DNA of 64,000 bases, taken from NCBI GenBank assembly GCA_902528215.1, contig CABZRR010000004.1:1-64000 (forward strand). The letters are read 5' to 3'. The notes beneath the pieces are model-generated. The model was not told the DNA's origin and ran no database searches. It saw nothing but the letters and a program-made list of their open reading frames with translations. This document shows, piece after piece, positions 51,658 to 62,215 of this stretch (positions are counted from its first letter, which is position 1; the number at the start of each line of letters is the position of its first letter). Position numbers and translations under genes: made by a program. Source of the stretch: an uncultured SAR86 cluster bacterium (GTDB lineage: Bacteria; Pseudomonadota; Gammaproteobacteria; Magnimaribacterales; D2472).

Positions 51658-54600
51658 CTATGATCCTTGACTAAATTTATAAGCATTTAAGAAGATTTGC
51701 ATCCAAGGAGAATATTCCTTCCAATTTGATGATTTCCAAGATAATTGTTGTGATCTGAAAACCCTTTCTGGATGAGGCATCATGATGGTTGCTCTTCCGT
51801 CAAGGGAAGTTAAGCCAGTGATACCCTCCGGTGATCCATTTGGATTCAATGGATATATAGATGCCACAGCTCCTTGGTTATCAGTAAATTGAACCGCTAT
51901 TTGATTGTGCTCTGAAAGTTTTTGTAATGCTCCTTTCTTAAATGAGGCTCGTCCCTCTCCATGCGCAACAGCTACAGGAATTTGCCATCCTGCCATGCCA
52001 TCAAACAAAACTGACTTCGATTTAGCAATGGTAACCTGAGATAAACGTGCTTCAAACTGATCAGAATCATTCCAGAGAAACTGTGGCCAATTTTCAGCAC
52101 CTGGAATTAGATCTTTTAAATTGGACAACATCTGGCAACCATTACAAACTCCAAAAGTAAAAGTTTCGGTTCGATTAAAAAAATGCTCGAATGCATCTCT
52201 TACAACTTTGTTATAACTTATGCTTGAAGACCAACCTCCACCAGCCCCAAGAACATCTCCATAAGAAAATCCACCACAAGCTGCTATACCTTGAAATTGA
52301 GAAAGTAAGTTTGAGTTGTCTAGGAGGTCCTGCATATGGACATCTAAGGCATCAAATCCAGCTAATAAAAATGCTGCAGCCATTTCATTTTGACCATTAA
52401 CTCCTTGCTCTCTAAGAATTGCTACCTTGGGCTTTAAATTGTTATTAATCGCTGGAAGTTCAGCAGAAAATTGGAAATTATCTATGGCAACCAAGCCTTG
52501 ATCGTCAAACCTTTCGATCAATTCATATTCTTCTTTTGCACAGGATGGGTTATCTCTAAGGGTTTTTACTGAGTAAGAAGTTTCGCTCCAAGCTTTTTCT
52601 AAATTTACTACTGAATCAGAAAATTGAATCTCATCATAATGAATGATTGAAATTTTTGCATTAGCGCTTTGAACAGCGCACTTTTGATATTGAAGATTTT
52701 TTTGATTTAGAAACTCTAATGCTTGGTCCTCAAAATCGCTATGAAATTGAATAACGGCACCTGTTTCTTCAGCAAAAAGATATTGCATCATTTCCTCATT
52801 TTGAACACTCTCTGGAATGTGAATCTCTATACCTGTCTTATTAGTAAAAGCTAATTCTGAAACAGTGGTAAATAATCCACCATCGGAAATATCATGCAAT
52901 GCAACTATCCAACCTCGATTAATTAGCTCTTGAATTGAATTAAATAAGTTTTTAAGCGATTCAACATCATCAATGTCAGGAACTTCTTGAATACTTGAAG
53001 AAGTAACCTCTTCAAAAATAGAGCCGCCTAATCTAGATCGGTTATTTAAAAATAAGTGATATAAATCCTTTGAACCATTTTCATAAAATTCAGTCGTAAC
53101 AGCCAATGATACGTCCTCAATTGGAGCCATGGCAGTAATAACACCTGATAAGGGGCTCTTTACTTCAAGCTCTTTGTTATCTTCGCTCCATTTTGTCTTC
53201 ATAGACAAAGAATCTTTGCCTACCGGAATAGCTATTCCCAATTCAATACATATGCTCGATAAGGCTTCAACTCCAGTTCTGAGGGCAAAATTTTCTTCCT
53301 CATCACCACACGCTGCCATCCAATTTGCAGAAAGTCTGACTAGATTTAAATCTTTCACAGGAGCAGAGATTAAGTTCATCAGTGCCTCTGCTAAAGCCAT
53401 CCTTAGAGATGCAGCAGGACTTTTAATTGCAAAGGTTGGTTTCTCACCAATTGATAAAACATCTCCTTCATTTCCAAGAAATGATTTTAAAGACATGGCA
53501 TAGTTTGAAGTAGGCACTTGGTATCTTCCCACTAATTGATCTCGAGCCACTAAGCCCCCAACAGATCTATCACCAATGGTAATCAAGAAAGATTTTGAAG
53601 CCACAGTAGGATGAGATAGCACTCTACGAATTGCTTCAGATACATCTATGTCTTTATTAATAAAATTAATTTTTTTGTCTACAGCTGGCTGACTAACCAC
53701 CATGTTGGAAATAGGTAAGTCACCAAAAAGCATTGATAGGGGAACATTTATTGGAAATTCATCTCTTTCAGGATCAAAAACTTCTACTGAATTAGATGAG
53801 GTAGTGTGGCCTACAAAAGCAACGGGGCATCTTTCTCTTCGACATATATTTTCAAAAATTTCTCTGTTAGATTTTTTTATCGCCAAAACATAGCGCTCTT
53901 GCGATTCATTTGACCAAACCTCCATAGGAGAGAGACTTGGATCGGCAACAGGTATTAAGCTTAAATCTATGTAGACTCCTAGATTACAATCTTTAGCTAA
54001 TTCTGGAATTGCATTTGATAACCCACCTGCTCCAACATCGTGAATAAATTCAATAAGGTTTGGAGACTCAAATGTACATTGATTAATAACCTCCTGACAT
54101 CTTCTCTGCATTTCAGCATTTTCTCTTTGAACAGATGCAAAGTCTAAATCTTCATCGCTTTCTCCAGAGGACATAGATGATGCGGCACCACCTCCTAAAC
54201 CAATTAGCATTGAGGGTCCACCCAAAACAACAACCAAGTCGTCAACTTTTGTTGGATTCTTAATACTATTTCTATCTTTTACTTCCCCAATGCCTCCAGC
54301 TAACATAATTGGTTTGTGATATCCAAATGATTGACCGTCAACGAGGGGTTGTTCAAAAACTCTAAAATAACCAATGGTACTCGGTCTTCCAAATTCATTA
54401 TTAAATGCTGCAGCGCCTATTGGTCCCTCAATCATAATTTGTAAAGGAGATGCAATTCTTGAAGGTTTGTGTTCTGGTCCTTCCCATTTACGAGGAAAGT
54501 CTTTTAATCTTAGATTAGAAACATTGAAGCCAACTAATCCCATTTTTGGCTTTGCCCCTGAGCCTGTGGCGCCTTCATCTCTGATTTCTCCGCCAGAACC

Positions 54601-55512
54601 AGTTGCTGCTCCAGGAAATGGAGAGATGGCCGTAGGATGATTATGAGTTTCAACCTTCAAAGTAGAATTAATTTTTTCAGTTGAAAAGCTATAAGTATTT
54701 TTTAAACTTCTATTAAGCGTCATCACTTCAGCACCTGAAATAACCGCAGCGTTATCTTTGTATGCTGAAATCAAATCAGGTTTACTCCCTTTACTAGTTT
54801 TTTTGATCAGATCAAATAAGGATTCATCTTGAGAAATAGTATCTATAACCCAATTTGCATTAAATATTTTATGTCTACAATGTTCAGAATTAGCTTGAGC
54901 AAACATCATTAGCTCAGCATCGGTAGGATTTCGAAGTACAGATGAATAAAAATGATCTAAGTAATTAATTTCCTCCTCAGATAGTGCCAATCCTAAATCT
55001 TGATTGGCTCTATTAAGTGAATCTTTTGCCGATTTTGAAATATCAATATTTATTAAAGGCTTCCTTTTTGGATCAGTACTCACTAAATCAATATCTTTGG
55101 CGGTCACAAAGACTTCCTGAGTCATGCGATCAAATAAATATGATAGATTCAAATCAGCAGCAGAAATGTTGTTATTAAAAAAGTAACCTAAATACCTTTC
55201 GATGCTTCGTACTCCCAGAATTCCAACATTATTAATAATTTCACCTGTCTTGGATGCCCATGGACTAATAGTCCCAGATCTTGGACCAATAAAAAAATCG
55301 GGTAAATTTGCAGGTTCCTTTGAATTCAATAATTCTGATAACTTTGCATGATCTGAAAAATCGTGAGTTATATCTACAGAATAAAACTCAAAGCTAGTTA
55401 ATGCTTTGATCGGAAAGTCATTTGCTAAATTGAGATAATCGTTGAGAGATGAAATTTTTGACGGCGAGAAACTGGAGGGACCTTGAAGCAGCAAATTAAG
55501 ATTTTTTGACAC
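51658..55512 (-). CDS. purL: Phosphoribosylformylglycinamidine synthase (single-chain PurL)
   Basis: It converts FGAR to FGAM in purine synthesis using glutamine and ATP. The 1284-residue single-chain form is the gammaproteobacterial type: N-terminal PurS-like domain, linker, two AIRS-type synthetase halves (FANSEHCRHKIFNA-type AQANSEHCRHKIF; VETHNHPTAISPFPGAATG) and a C-terminal class I glutaminase with FGVCNGCQMLS (catalytic Cys), VAHGEGRASF and IMMPHPERVF. It is divergent from the mltF-like gene; the 66-base gap between them must contain both promoters. Confidence 0.97.
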   Translation of the reverse strand: MSKNLNLLLQGPSSFSPSKISSLNDYLNLANDFPIKALTSFEFYSVDITHDFSDHAKLSELLNSKEPANLPDFFIGPRSGTISPWASKTGEIINNVGILGVRSIERYLGYFFNNNISAADLNLSYLFDRMTQEVFVTAKDIDLVSTDPKRKPLINIDISKSAKDSLNRANQDLGLALSEEEINYLDHFYSSVLRNPTDAELMMFAQANSEHCRHKIFNANWVIDTISQDESLFDLIKKTSKGSKPDLISAYKDNAAVISGAEVMTLNRSLKNTYSFSTEKINSTLKVETHNHPTAISPFPGAATGSGGEIRDEGATGSGAKPKMGLVGFNVSNLRLKDFPRKWEGPEHKPSRIASPLQIMIEGPIGAAAFNNEFGRPSTIGYFRVFEQPLVDGQSFGYHKPIMLAGGIGEVKDRNSIKNPTKVDDLVVVLGGPSMLIGLGGGAASSMSSGESDEDLDFASVQRENAEMQRRCQEVINQCTFESPNLIEFIHDVGAGGLSNAIPELAKDCNLGVYIDLSLIPVADPSLSPMEVWSNESQERYVLAIKKSNREIFENICRRERCPVAFVGHTTSSNSVEVFDPERDEFPINVPLSMLFGDLPISNMVVSQPAVDKKINFINKDIDVSEAIRRVLSHPTVASKSFLITIGDRSVGGLVARDQLVGRYQVPTSNYAMSLKSFLGNEGDVLSIGEKPTFAIKSPAASLRMALAEALMNLISAPVKDLNLVRLSANWMAACGDEEENFALRTGVEALSSICIELGIAIPVGKDSLSMKTKWSEDNKELEVKSPLSGVITAMAPIEDVSLAVTTEFYENGSKDLYHLFLNNRSRLGGSIFEEVTSSSIQEVPDIDDVESLKNLFNSIQELINRGWIVALHDISDGGLFTTVSELAFTNKTGIEIHIPESVQNEEMMQYLFAEETGAVIQFHSDFEDQALEFLNQKNLQYQKCAVQSANAKISIIHYDEIQFSDSVVNLEKAWSETSYSVKTLRDNPSCAKEEYELIERFDDQGLVAIDNFQFSAELPAINNNLKPKVAILREQGVNGQNEMAAAFLLAGFDALDVHMQDLLDNSNLLSQFQGIAACGGFSYGDVLGAGGGWSSSISYNKVVRDAFEHFFNRTETFTFGVCNGCQMLSNLKDLIPGAENWPQFLWNDSDQFEARLSQVTIAKSKSVLFDGMAGWQIPVAVAHGEGRASFKKGALQKLSEHNQIAVQFTDNQGAVASIYPLNPNGSPEGITGLTSLDGRATIMMPHPERVFRSQQLSWKSSNWKEYSPWMQIFLNAYKFSQGS

Positions 55513-55578
55513 CAGCTCTCTAGTAAAATATTGTAATAATTAATTATAAGGGTCTTTAAAATTAAAAAAATAAAAACA

Positions 55579-56271
55579 GTGAAATTCCTTACAAAAAACT
55601 CAATTTTTTTTATCCTTATATTTGGTTTCTATTCTTGCACAAAAGACATTTCGAAAACTCCACTCTCAGTTTATTGCAACATAATTAATGAAAAACTATA
55701 TTCATTCTCTAGGCTAAGTGATTTTGAAAAAAAGAAATTTGACGAATTAAAGCAATCAAGATTCCATAAATATGAAGATGATTTTCATGAAGCAGCAGAA
55801 AGATTTGGTATTGAATGGGAGCTTCTTGCTGCAGTAGCTTTTCAAGAATCTCAATGGAATCCAAAAGCACGATCAGCGACGCAAGTTAAAGGTATGATGA
55901 TGTTAACACTCCCCACGGCAGCTTCAGTAGGCGTAACAAATCGATTAGATCCAATCCAAAGCATTCATGGAGGAGCTCAGTATATTTCAGATCTTAAGTC
56001 TAATAATATCTATGGTACTTCCTCAGGTGACAAGATTGCATTCATATTAGCCTCCTATAACTTGGGCACTACAAATATAAGAAATGCAATAAACACAATT
56101 GGTAAAAAGCCTGTTGAAGTGACTTGGTTAGATTTGGAAGGATATTTACTAAATTTGAAAACCTCGATGGATTCAGAAAACTATTCTAGAGGCCAGCAAA
56201 CTGTTGATTTTGTTGAAAGAGTTAGAGACTATTATTATCTTTTGCTAGCTCAAAATTGTAATAATAGCTAA
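55579..56271 (+). CDS. MltF-like lytic transglycosylase reduced to its catalytic domain
   Basis: A 230-residue exported lipoprotein-like protein. The N-terminal signal ends in FGFYSC, a poor lipobox around Cys 20. After a 50-residue linker comes the SLT domain: FGIEWELLAAVAFQESQWNP with the catalytic Glu, KGMMMLTLPTAASVGV and QSIHGGAQYISDL. These match MltF, which is commonly adjacent to purL, but the N-terminal periplasmic-binding-protein domain of MltF (over 200 residues) is missing. The start is GTG at 55579. It ends 2 bases from the convergent uvrB stop. It cleaves peptidoglycan at the outer membrane. Confidence 0.85.
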   Translation: MKFLTKNSIFFILIFGFYSCTKDISKTPLSVYCNIINEKLYSFSRLSDFEKKKFDELKQSRFHKYEDDFHEAAERFGIEWELLAAVAFQESQWNPKARSATQVKGMMMLTLPTAASVGVTNRLDPIQSIHGGAQYISDLKSNNIYGTSSGDKIAFILASYNLGTTNIRNAINTIGKKPVEVTWLDLEGYLLNLKTSMDSENYSRGQQTVDFVERVRDYYYLLLAQNCNNS

Positions 56272-56273
56272 AT

Positions 56274-58283
56274 TTAAGAATTAAGAAGTTGCCACTTTAG
56301 ATTTTTAATTTGATCTCTGCAAAATGCAGCCTTTTCATATTCAGTTTCTTTAGCATAGATGTACATCTGCTCTTCTAGTTTGTTAATTGACTCTGAAATC
56401 TTATCCTGGGATGTATTATTAATTTTAAAAGGTAGTTCTTTTTCAAAATACTGAGGTTTGGTTTTCTTAGCCTGCTTGGTGACTCTTGCTCCCTCCATAA
56501 CATCTTTAATATCTTTTACAATTGTTGTTGGAATTATGCTGTTATCTTTGTTAAATTTAACTTGTATTTTCCTTCTACGAGACATCTCATCCATTGCTCT
56601 TTGCATGGAACCTGTAACTTTATCGGCATACATAATTGCCTTGCCTCGAATATTTCTTGCTGCCCTTCCAACTGTTTGAATAAGTGTAACTTCTGACCTT
56701 AAAAAGCCCTCTTTGTCTGCATCTAAAATTGCAACTAAACTAACCTCAGGAATATCTAGACCCTCTCTTAATAAATTAATACCCACCAAAACATCAAAAT
56801 GTCCCAATCTAAGATCTCTAATAATCTCTGTTCTTTCCACTGTATCTATATCAGAATGCATATAACGAGTTCTAATTCCATTTTCTTCTAAGTAATCTGT
56901 TAAATCTTCAGCCATGCGTTTTGTAAGAGTTGTTATGAGCACTCTTTCTTTTAACGCTGCTCTTTCATTACACTCACCAATGACATCATCGATTTGAGAA
57001 GTAGCTGGTCTTACTTCAATCTCCGGATCAATTAACCCAGTGGGTCTAACAAGCAATTCTGCAACATTATCGCAATGCTCTAACTCATATTTACCCGGAG
57101 TTGCAGATACATAAATCTTTTGAGGAGTAACATCCTCCCATTCTTCAAACCTTAATGGACGATTATCCAGTGCAGATGGTAATCTAAATCCATAATCGAC
57201 AAGGGTTTCTTTCCTCGATCGATCACCCTTATACATACCTCCGATCTGAGGAACTGATACATGAGACTCATCCATAAAAACAATTGCATTTTTAGGTAAA
57301 TAGTCAAAAAGACATGGAGGTGGCTCTCCTGGATTTCGACCAGAAAGATAGCGAGAATAATTTTCAATTCCCTGACAATATCCAAGTTCCTGCATCATCT
57401 CTAAATCATAAGTTGTTCGCTCTTGCAATCTTTGAGCTTCAACCAATTTATTATTGTCCTTTAAATACTCAATCCTTTTTTTTAGCTCTTCACGAACGGT
57501 TTTAAGACAATCTAAAATCGTCTCTTTAGGTGTCACATAATGAGTTTTTGGATAAATAGTTGCACGAGGAGTTTCATTAATTACCTCTCCAGTTAATGGA
57601 TCTATCCATAAAAGACGTTCCACCTCATCTCCAAATAATTCAATCCTAAGAGCATCTTTTTCAGAATCAGCAGGATAGATATCAATAACATCTCCTCTAA
57701 CCCTAAAAGTTGCGCGTCTAAAATCAATATCATTTCGTGTATATTGCATTGAAGATAAACGACGCAAAATTGTTCTTTGATCTATTGTCTCGCCCCTATC
57801 TAAATGCAGAATCATATTCAGATAAGATTCAGGAGCGCCCAATCCATATATCGCTGATACAGTAGCAACAACAATTGTGTCATTTCTTTCTAATAAAGCT
57901 TTTGTTGCGGAAAGTCTCATTTGCTCAATATGTTCGTTAATTGAAGCATCTTTGGCTATGTAAGTATCCGATGTAGGTACATATGCTTCAGGCTGATAAT
58001 AATCGTAATAAGACACAAAATATTCGACAGAATTTTTTGGGAAAAAATCTTTTAGCTCTCCATATAATTGAGCTGCTAGTGTTTTATTAGGCGCCATAAC
58101 CACAGCAGGTCTTTGAGTTGACTCAATAATTTTAGCCATAGTATAAGTTTTACCTGATCCTGTTACACCAAGTAAAACTTGATGCAATAATCCATCATTT
58201 AAACCACTTACCAAAGTTTCAATTGCTTTTGGTTGACTGCCAGCAGGCTCAAATGGAGATGTTACTGTTAAACTTTTTGTCAT
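56274..58283 (-). CDS. uvrB: Excinuclease ABC subunit B
   Basis: UvrB loads onto damaged DNA after UvrA and recruits UvrC. The 669-residue protein is complete: Walker [18 protein letters not shown], the beta hairpin [12 protein letters not shown], motif [19 protein letters not shown], helicase motifs V-VI ([26 protein letters not shown]) and the C-terminal UVR motif ([20 protein letters not shown]). No LexA box was seen in the 46 bases before the tRNA-Asn gene. Confidence 0.97.
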   Translation of the reverse strand: MTKSLTVTSPFEPAGSQPKAIETLVSGLNDGLLHQVLLGVTGSGKTYTMAKIIESTQRPAVVMAPNKTLAAQLYGELKDFFPKNSVEYFVSYYDYYQPEAYVPTSDTYIAKDASINEHIEQMRLSATKALLERNDTIVVATVSAIYGLGAPESYLNMILHLDRGETIDQRTILRRLSSMQYTRNDIDFRRATFRVRGDVIDIYPADSEKDALRIELFGDEVERLLWIDPLTGEVINETPRATIYPKTHYVTPKETILDCLKTVREELKKRIEYLKDNNKLVEAQRLQERTTYDLEMMQELGYCQGIENYSRYLSGRNPGEPPPCLFDYLPKNAIVFMDESHVSVPQIGGMYKGDRSRKETLVDYGFRLPSALDNRPLRFEEWEDVTPQKIYVSATPGKYELEHCDNVAELLVRPTGLIDPEIEVRPATSQIDDVIGECNERAALKERVLITTLTKRMAEDLTDYLEENGIRTRYMHSDIDTVERTEIIRDLRLGHFDVLVGINLLREGLDIPEVSLVAILDADKEGFLRSEVTLIQTVGRAARNIRGKAIMYADKVTGSMQRAMDEMSRRRKIQVKFNKDNSIIPTTIVKDIKDVMEGARVTKQAKKTKPQYFEKELPFKINNTSQDKISESINKLEEQMYIYAKETEYEKAAFCRDQIKNLKWQLLNS

Positions 58284-58329
58284 TATCTTGTTTTACTTTA
58301 CGAATTTTAATTTATAATTTTCAACTTGT

Positions 58330-58404
58330 TCCCTGATAGCTCAGCGGTAGAGCAGTTGACTGTTAATCAATTGGTCCGTGGTTCGATCCCACGTCAGGGA
58401 GCCA
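58330..58404 (+). tRNA. tRNA-Asn (anticodon GUU)
   Basis: A 75-base tRNA: acceptor stem TCCCTGA/TCAGGGA with discriminator G and encoded CCA, D arm GCTCAGCGGTAGAGC, anticodon loop CUGUUAA giving GUU, and T arm GTGGTTCGATCCCAC. It is divergent from uvrB. The following 180 bases to 58584 are AT-rich and hold no gene I can see. Confidence 0.96.
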
Positions 58405-58584
58405 TTCTTTTAGCCAATTAATAATTTTAATATATTTGCCCAGCTTATGCATGACGAACTTATGGTGAACTATCTTTTTATTTAATGCTTTGTTTGAATT
58501 AATTTAATTACAAGTCTGTGAATAAAGGTTAAATCTTTGAAAACTTTATTTTTCTTTTCAGGATGTTTCAGTAATAATCATTGA

Positions 58585-59454
58585 ATGAAAAGATTACAAG
58601 ATAAAGTTGCGGTCATAACCGGTGCTGGAAGTGGTATTGGAAAAGAAACAGCATTATTGTTTTTAGAACATGGTGCAAAGGTTGTCTTAGCAGATATCAA
58701 TCAAGAGACTCTTGAAGAAACTTTTGAAATCATAAAACAAAAAAAATTAGATTCGGAAGCATGCACTTCTTTAACTGATGTTTCATCAGAAGCTAATATA
58801 AAAACTACAATTGAACAAGCAGTCGATCATTTCGGTGGTTTAGACGTACTTTTTAATAATGCGGGTATTGGTGGTGCAGTTGGCCCTATTACGCACATTG
58901 ATGCAGATGAGTGGGATAAATCATTTCAAATACTTCTAAAGTCAGTTTTTCTTGGTTCAAAATATGCAGCTAGAGTTATGAAAAAGAATGCCTCAGGCGG
59001 ATCTATTATTAACACTGCATCAATTGCCGGCATGGGAGGTGGATCTGGTCCGCTTGCTTATTCTGCTGCTAAAGCAGGTGTCATTAATTTTTGTAAAAAT
59101 GCTGCTATTGAGCTTGGCGAATTTAAAATTAGAGTTAATGCAATTTCACCAGGAACAATCAACACTCCTTTATTGGCAACTGCGATTGAAGATAGCAAGC
59201 TTGAACAACCCATTAAAGATTTTGGGATGCCAATTGATATAGCATATTCAGCCTTGTTCCTTGCATCAGATGAATCAAGATTCATTACAGGAATTAATCT
59301 GTGCGTTGATGGCGGCCTCACTCTTGATAACTCTGGATTAATGGTGGATGCAGCTGAGCATTATGCAAAAATGGGAATAGAAAGAGTGGTTGGAATGAAT
59401 ATGGGCTCAACAGGCATCGAATCTGTAATTACAGATTTGCAAGATGACGATTAA
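58585..59454 (+). CDS. Short-chain dehydrogenase/reductase
   Basis: A 289-residue classical SDR. TGAGSGIGKETALLF is the cofactor loop; an Asp in VLADINQE points to NAD(H). NNAGIGG, Ser in NTASIAGMGGG and YSAAK form the active site. The extra 35 C-terminal residues (after FITGINLCVDGG) are longer than in most relatives. It is similar in style to hydroxysteroid dehydrogenases but lies 23 kb from the steroid cluster; the substrate is unknown. It is convergent with cysS (four-base overlap of stops). Confidence 0.85.
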   Translation: MKRLQDKVAVITGAGSGIGKETALLFLEHGAKVVLADINQETLEETFEIIKQKKLDSEACTSLTDVSSEANIKTTIEQAVDHFGGLDVLFNNAGIGGAVGPITHIDADEWDKSFQILLKSVFLGSKYAARVMKKNASGGSIINTASIAGMGGGSGPLAYSAAKAGVINFCKNAAIELGEFKIRVNAISPGTINTPLLATAIEDSKLEQPIKDFGMPIDIAYSALFLASDESRFITGINLCVDGGLTLDNSGLMVDAAEHYAKMGIERVVGMNMGSTGIESVITDLQDDD

Positions 59455-60821
59455 GATTTCTTCCAGGTAGTTCTGTCACTGGAATCATCAAGTAAAATAC
59501 CCTTAGCTGCTAAATCATCTCTTATTTGATCAGCTCTTTTAAAATCTTTAGCCTCTCTTGCTATGTTTCTCTCTTTTATTTGAGACTCTATTTCCTCATC
59601 AGACAAGCTTGCGCCATATTGAAAGAAAACATCTGGGCTATCATTTAAAAGACCTAGAACCTCACCCAATTTTTTCATAGTAGATGAATACTTAGTTCTT
59701 TCTTGGACATCTTTACAACTATTAATTAACTTTGCCAATTTAAATAGAGTACTGAGGGCCTCAGGAGTATTTAAATCATCATTCATTGAGTCGACAAATT
59801 CTTTGACACTATCTCCGTCTAAATCTGATTCATCTGACGATGCAATCGAGAGGGCTTGATAGAGTCTTGTAAGAGCTGATCTCGCTTGATCTAATGATGC
59901 ATTATCAAAATTTAAAGCACTTCTGTAGTGACTAGAAATTAAATAGTAGCGAATAACTTCTGGATGATAAGAATTGAATAAATCTTTTAACATTGCAAAG
60001 TTACCCAAAGATTTAGACATTTTCTCACCATTAATTTTTAATAAACCTGAATGCATCCAATAATTTGCAAGCTTGCAATTTGATGCACACTCAGATTGAG
60101 CAATCTCATTCTCATGATGAGGAAATAATAAATCTGGACCTCCACCGTGAATGTCAAAATGCTCACCTAAATTTTCCAGTGACATTACTGAACATTCAAT
60201 ATGCCATCCCGGTCTTCCAGGACCCCATGGAGATTCCCATGATGGCTCATTTGGCTTACCGCTTTTCCAAAGTACAAAGTCTAAAGGATCTTCCTTTGAT
60301 TCATCCTCTTCAATTCGCGAACCAGGATTCAATTCATCAATATTTTTGTTTGATAATTTTCCATACTCAGGGAATGTTCGTACTGAAAAAAAAACATCCC
60401 CGCTTTTTGAATGATAAGCATTTCCTTTGTCAATCAAATCAGTAATCATTTTAATCATGCCTTCAATGTGATCAGTAGCTCGTGGTTCTTTGTTTGGTGG
60501 CTCCAATCCAAGTTTAAGAAAATCTTCTTGCATACTGGCTATTGTTCTTGCTGTTAGATCTTCAATCTTCTCTTTATTTTCATAAGCTCTTTCAATGATC
60601 TTGTCATCTATATCAGTAATGTTGCGAATAAAATTTACTTTATAACCTTGATATCGAAGATAACGTGCAAGTATGTCAAAAGCCATCATCGCCCTTGCAT
60701 GACCCAAGTGACAGTTATCATAAACAGTCATTCCACAAACATACATCCCAACCTCACCCTCACGAATGGAAACAAAGTCTTCCTTTTGATTGGTCAAGGA
60801 GTTATAAAACTTAATTGTCAT
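59451..60821 (-). CDS. cysS: Cysteinyl-tRNA synthetase
   Basis: It charges tRNA-Cys. The 456-residue class I enzyme has the zinc-site Cys in MYVCGMTVYDNCHLGHARAM, the HIGH-equivalent HLGH, the WHIECSVMS zinc ligands and KMSKSLGN (KMSKS). Length is normal. It is divergent from the cyclophilin gene (61-base gap), an arrangement usual in gammaproteobacteria. Confidence 0.97.
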   Translation of the reverse strand: MTIKFYNSLTNQKEDFVSIREGEVGMYVCGMTVYDNCHLGHARAMMAFDILARYLRYQGYKVNFIRNITDIDDKIIERAYENKEKIEDLTARTIASMQEDFLKLGLEPPNKEPRATDHIEGMIKMITDLIDKGNAYHSKSGDVFFSVRTFPEYGKLSNKNIDELNPGSRIEEDESKEDPLDFVLWKSGKPNEPSWESPWGPGRPGWHIECSVMSLENLGEHFDIHGGGPDLLFPHHENEIAQSECASNCKLANYWMHSGLLKINGEKMSKSLGNFAMLKDLFNSYHPEVIRYYLISSHYRSALNFDNASLDQARSALTRLYQALSIASSDESDLDGDSVKEFVDSMNDDLNTPEALSTLFKLAKLINSCKDVQERTKYSSTMKKLGEVLGLLNDSPDVFFQYGASLSDEEIESQIKERNIAREAKDFKRADQIRDDLAAKGILLDDSSDRTTWKKS

Positions 60822-60882
60822 CTGTTATTTGATATACGAATCACTTATTATAAAGAACTTAACTGGAATGTAGGTTTTATTA

Positions 60883-61503
60883 ATGTCAAAAATACAAATT
60901 GCCGCCTTAATAACTATTGTAACCATTGTTGCATTAATCTTCTTCCCGTCACCCACTGATCAAAATGATCAAAATGAATATTATCCAGAGGAGGATCAAA
61001 TGTCACTTGTAACTATTTCTACTTCAGCCGGAGACATCCACTTAGAACTTGATGCAGATAATGCGCCCATAACTGTGGCAAACTTTCTAAAATTAGCCGA
61101 AGACGGTTATTACACTGGTACTATTTTTCACAGAATTATCGAAGGGTTTATGGTTCAAGGTGGCGGTCTTGACGAAAATATGGTCCCGAAGCCAACCAAC
61201 ACTGATCCTATTCAAAATGAGGCCAATAATGGATTAAAGAATAACCGTGGCTCAATTGCGATGGCTAGAACCATGGATCCTCATTCTGCAACCGGTCAAT
61301 TTTTCATTAACCATAAAGATAACGACTTTCTAAATCATACGGCTGAAACCTCTCAAGGCTGGGGCTATGCAGTATTTGGCTCTGTTATTGATGGAATGGA
61401 CGTTGTGGATCAGATTGCTCTGAGTATAACCTCCAATGTTGGGGGTTATGCTGATGCTCCTCTTGAACCAACAATTATTAATTCAGTTACAGTGAGTGAA
61501 TGA
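60883..61503 (+). CDS. Cyclophilin-type peptidyl-prolyl isomerase with an N-terminal membrane segment
   Basis: A 206-residue PPIase. A hydrophobic helix (about residues 5-22) suggests export or a membrane anchor. The cyclophilin domain starts near MSLVTISTSAGDIHLELD (about 43) and has the active-site IFHRIIEGFMVQGGG, the AMARTMDPHSATGQFFIN and VFGSVIDGMDVVDQI segments. Internal ATG codons near the domain start could give a cytoplasmic form like PpiB, but I take the first ATG. It overlaps lpxH by four bases. Confidence 0.92.
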   Translation: MSKIQIAALITIVTIVALIFFPSPTDQNDQNEYYPEEDQMSLVTISTSAGDIHLELDADNAPITVANFLKLAEDGYYTGTIFHRIIEGFMVQGGGLDENMVPKPTNTDPIQNEANNGLKNNRGSIAMARTMDPHSATGQFFINHKDNDFLNHTAETSQGWGYAVFGSVIDGMDVVDQIALSITSNVGGYADAPLEPTIINSVTVSE

Positions 61504-62210
61504 AGTTAGGATTTATATCTGATCTTCATTTATCTGAAAATATGCCCTCTGTTACCGAGGGCTTTTTTAATTTTTTAAAAAATGCTTCGCATGAGCTATC
61601 TCATCTATACATATTAGGCGATCTTTTTGAAGCTTGGATTGGTGATGATGACAACTCTAAGCTCGCCACCAATGTCATGCAAAGCATTAACAATGCCTCC
61701 CAAAATGGCTTAGAAGTCTTTTTTATTCATGGCAACAGGGATTTTCTTTGCGATCAAGAATTTGCAAAAAAATCTAATCTTAAAATACTTCCTGATCCAT
61801 TTTTCATGAATTTCTTTGATTTAAAAATTGCTCTTTCGCATGGAGATGACTTCTGCACCAACGATTTGAAATATATTGAATTTAAAAAAGAAGTTAGATC
61901 TAAACAATGGCAAGATAAATTCTTAGAGAAATCATTAGATGAGCGCCTGAAAATTGCATCAAACATGCGTGACGTCAGTGAAGCTTTCAGTAATGATAAA
62001 GATATAAATATCATGGATGTTACCTCTAAGGCCATTGATCAGTTTTTTGAAGAGCATCACATAGATTTACTTATCCATGGTCACACTCACAGACCAAAAA
62101 TCCATCAATCTGATACTGGCACTCGAGTTGTTTTAGGCGACTGGCATAAAACTGGCTGGTGTTTTTTTCTTGATGATCAGCAACAAGATTTGAGAGAGTT
62201 TAAGTTATAA
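61500..62210 (+). CDS. lpxH: UDP-2,3-diacylglucosamine hydrolase
   Basis: LpxH makes lipid X, the fourth step of lipid A synthesis, so the cell is Gram-negative with LPS. The 236-residue calcineurin-fold enzyme has the metal motifs FISDLHLSENMPS, ILGDLFEAWIGDD, FIHGNRDFL, LSHGDDFC and LIHGHTHRP. It begins in an ATGA overlap with the PPIase gene. A terminator-like hairpin lies inside its first 70 bases (61544-61568). Confidence 0.95.
   Translation: MKLGFISDLHLSENMPSVTEGFFNFLKNASHELSHLYILGDLFEAWIGDDDNSKLATNVMQSINNASQNGLEVFFIHGNRDFLCDQEFAKKSNLKILPDPFFMNFFDLKIALSHGDDFCTNDLKYIEFKKEVRSKQWQDKFLEKSLDERLKIASNMRDVSEAFSNDKDINIMDVTSKAIDQFFEEHHIDLLIHGHTHRPKIHQSDTGTRVVLGDWHKTGWCFFLDDQQQDLREFKL
61544..61568 (+). 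terminator. Terminator-like hairpin inside the start of lpxH
   Basis: GCCCTC, a 7-base loop, GAGGGC and then six T form a classic intrinsic terminator, with a GC stem that contrasts with the AT-rich surroundings. It lies about 45 bases into lpxH, in frame coding for MPSVTEGFF. It could end part of the transcripts from the PPIase gene and attenuate lpxH when translation is slow. Whether it acts while ribosomes cover it is unknown. Confidence 0.5.
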
Positions 62211-62215
62211 AACTA

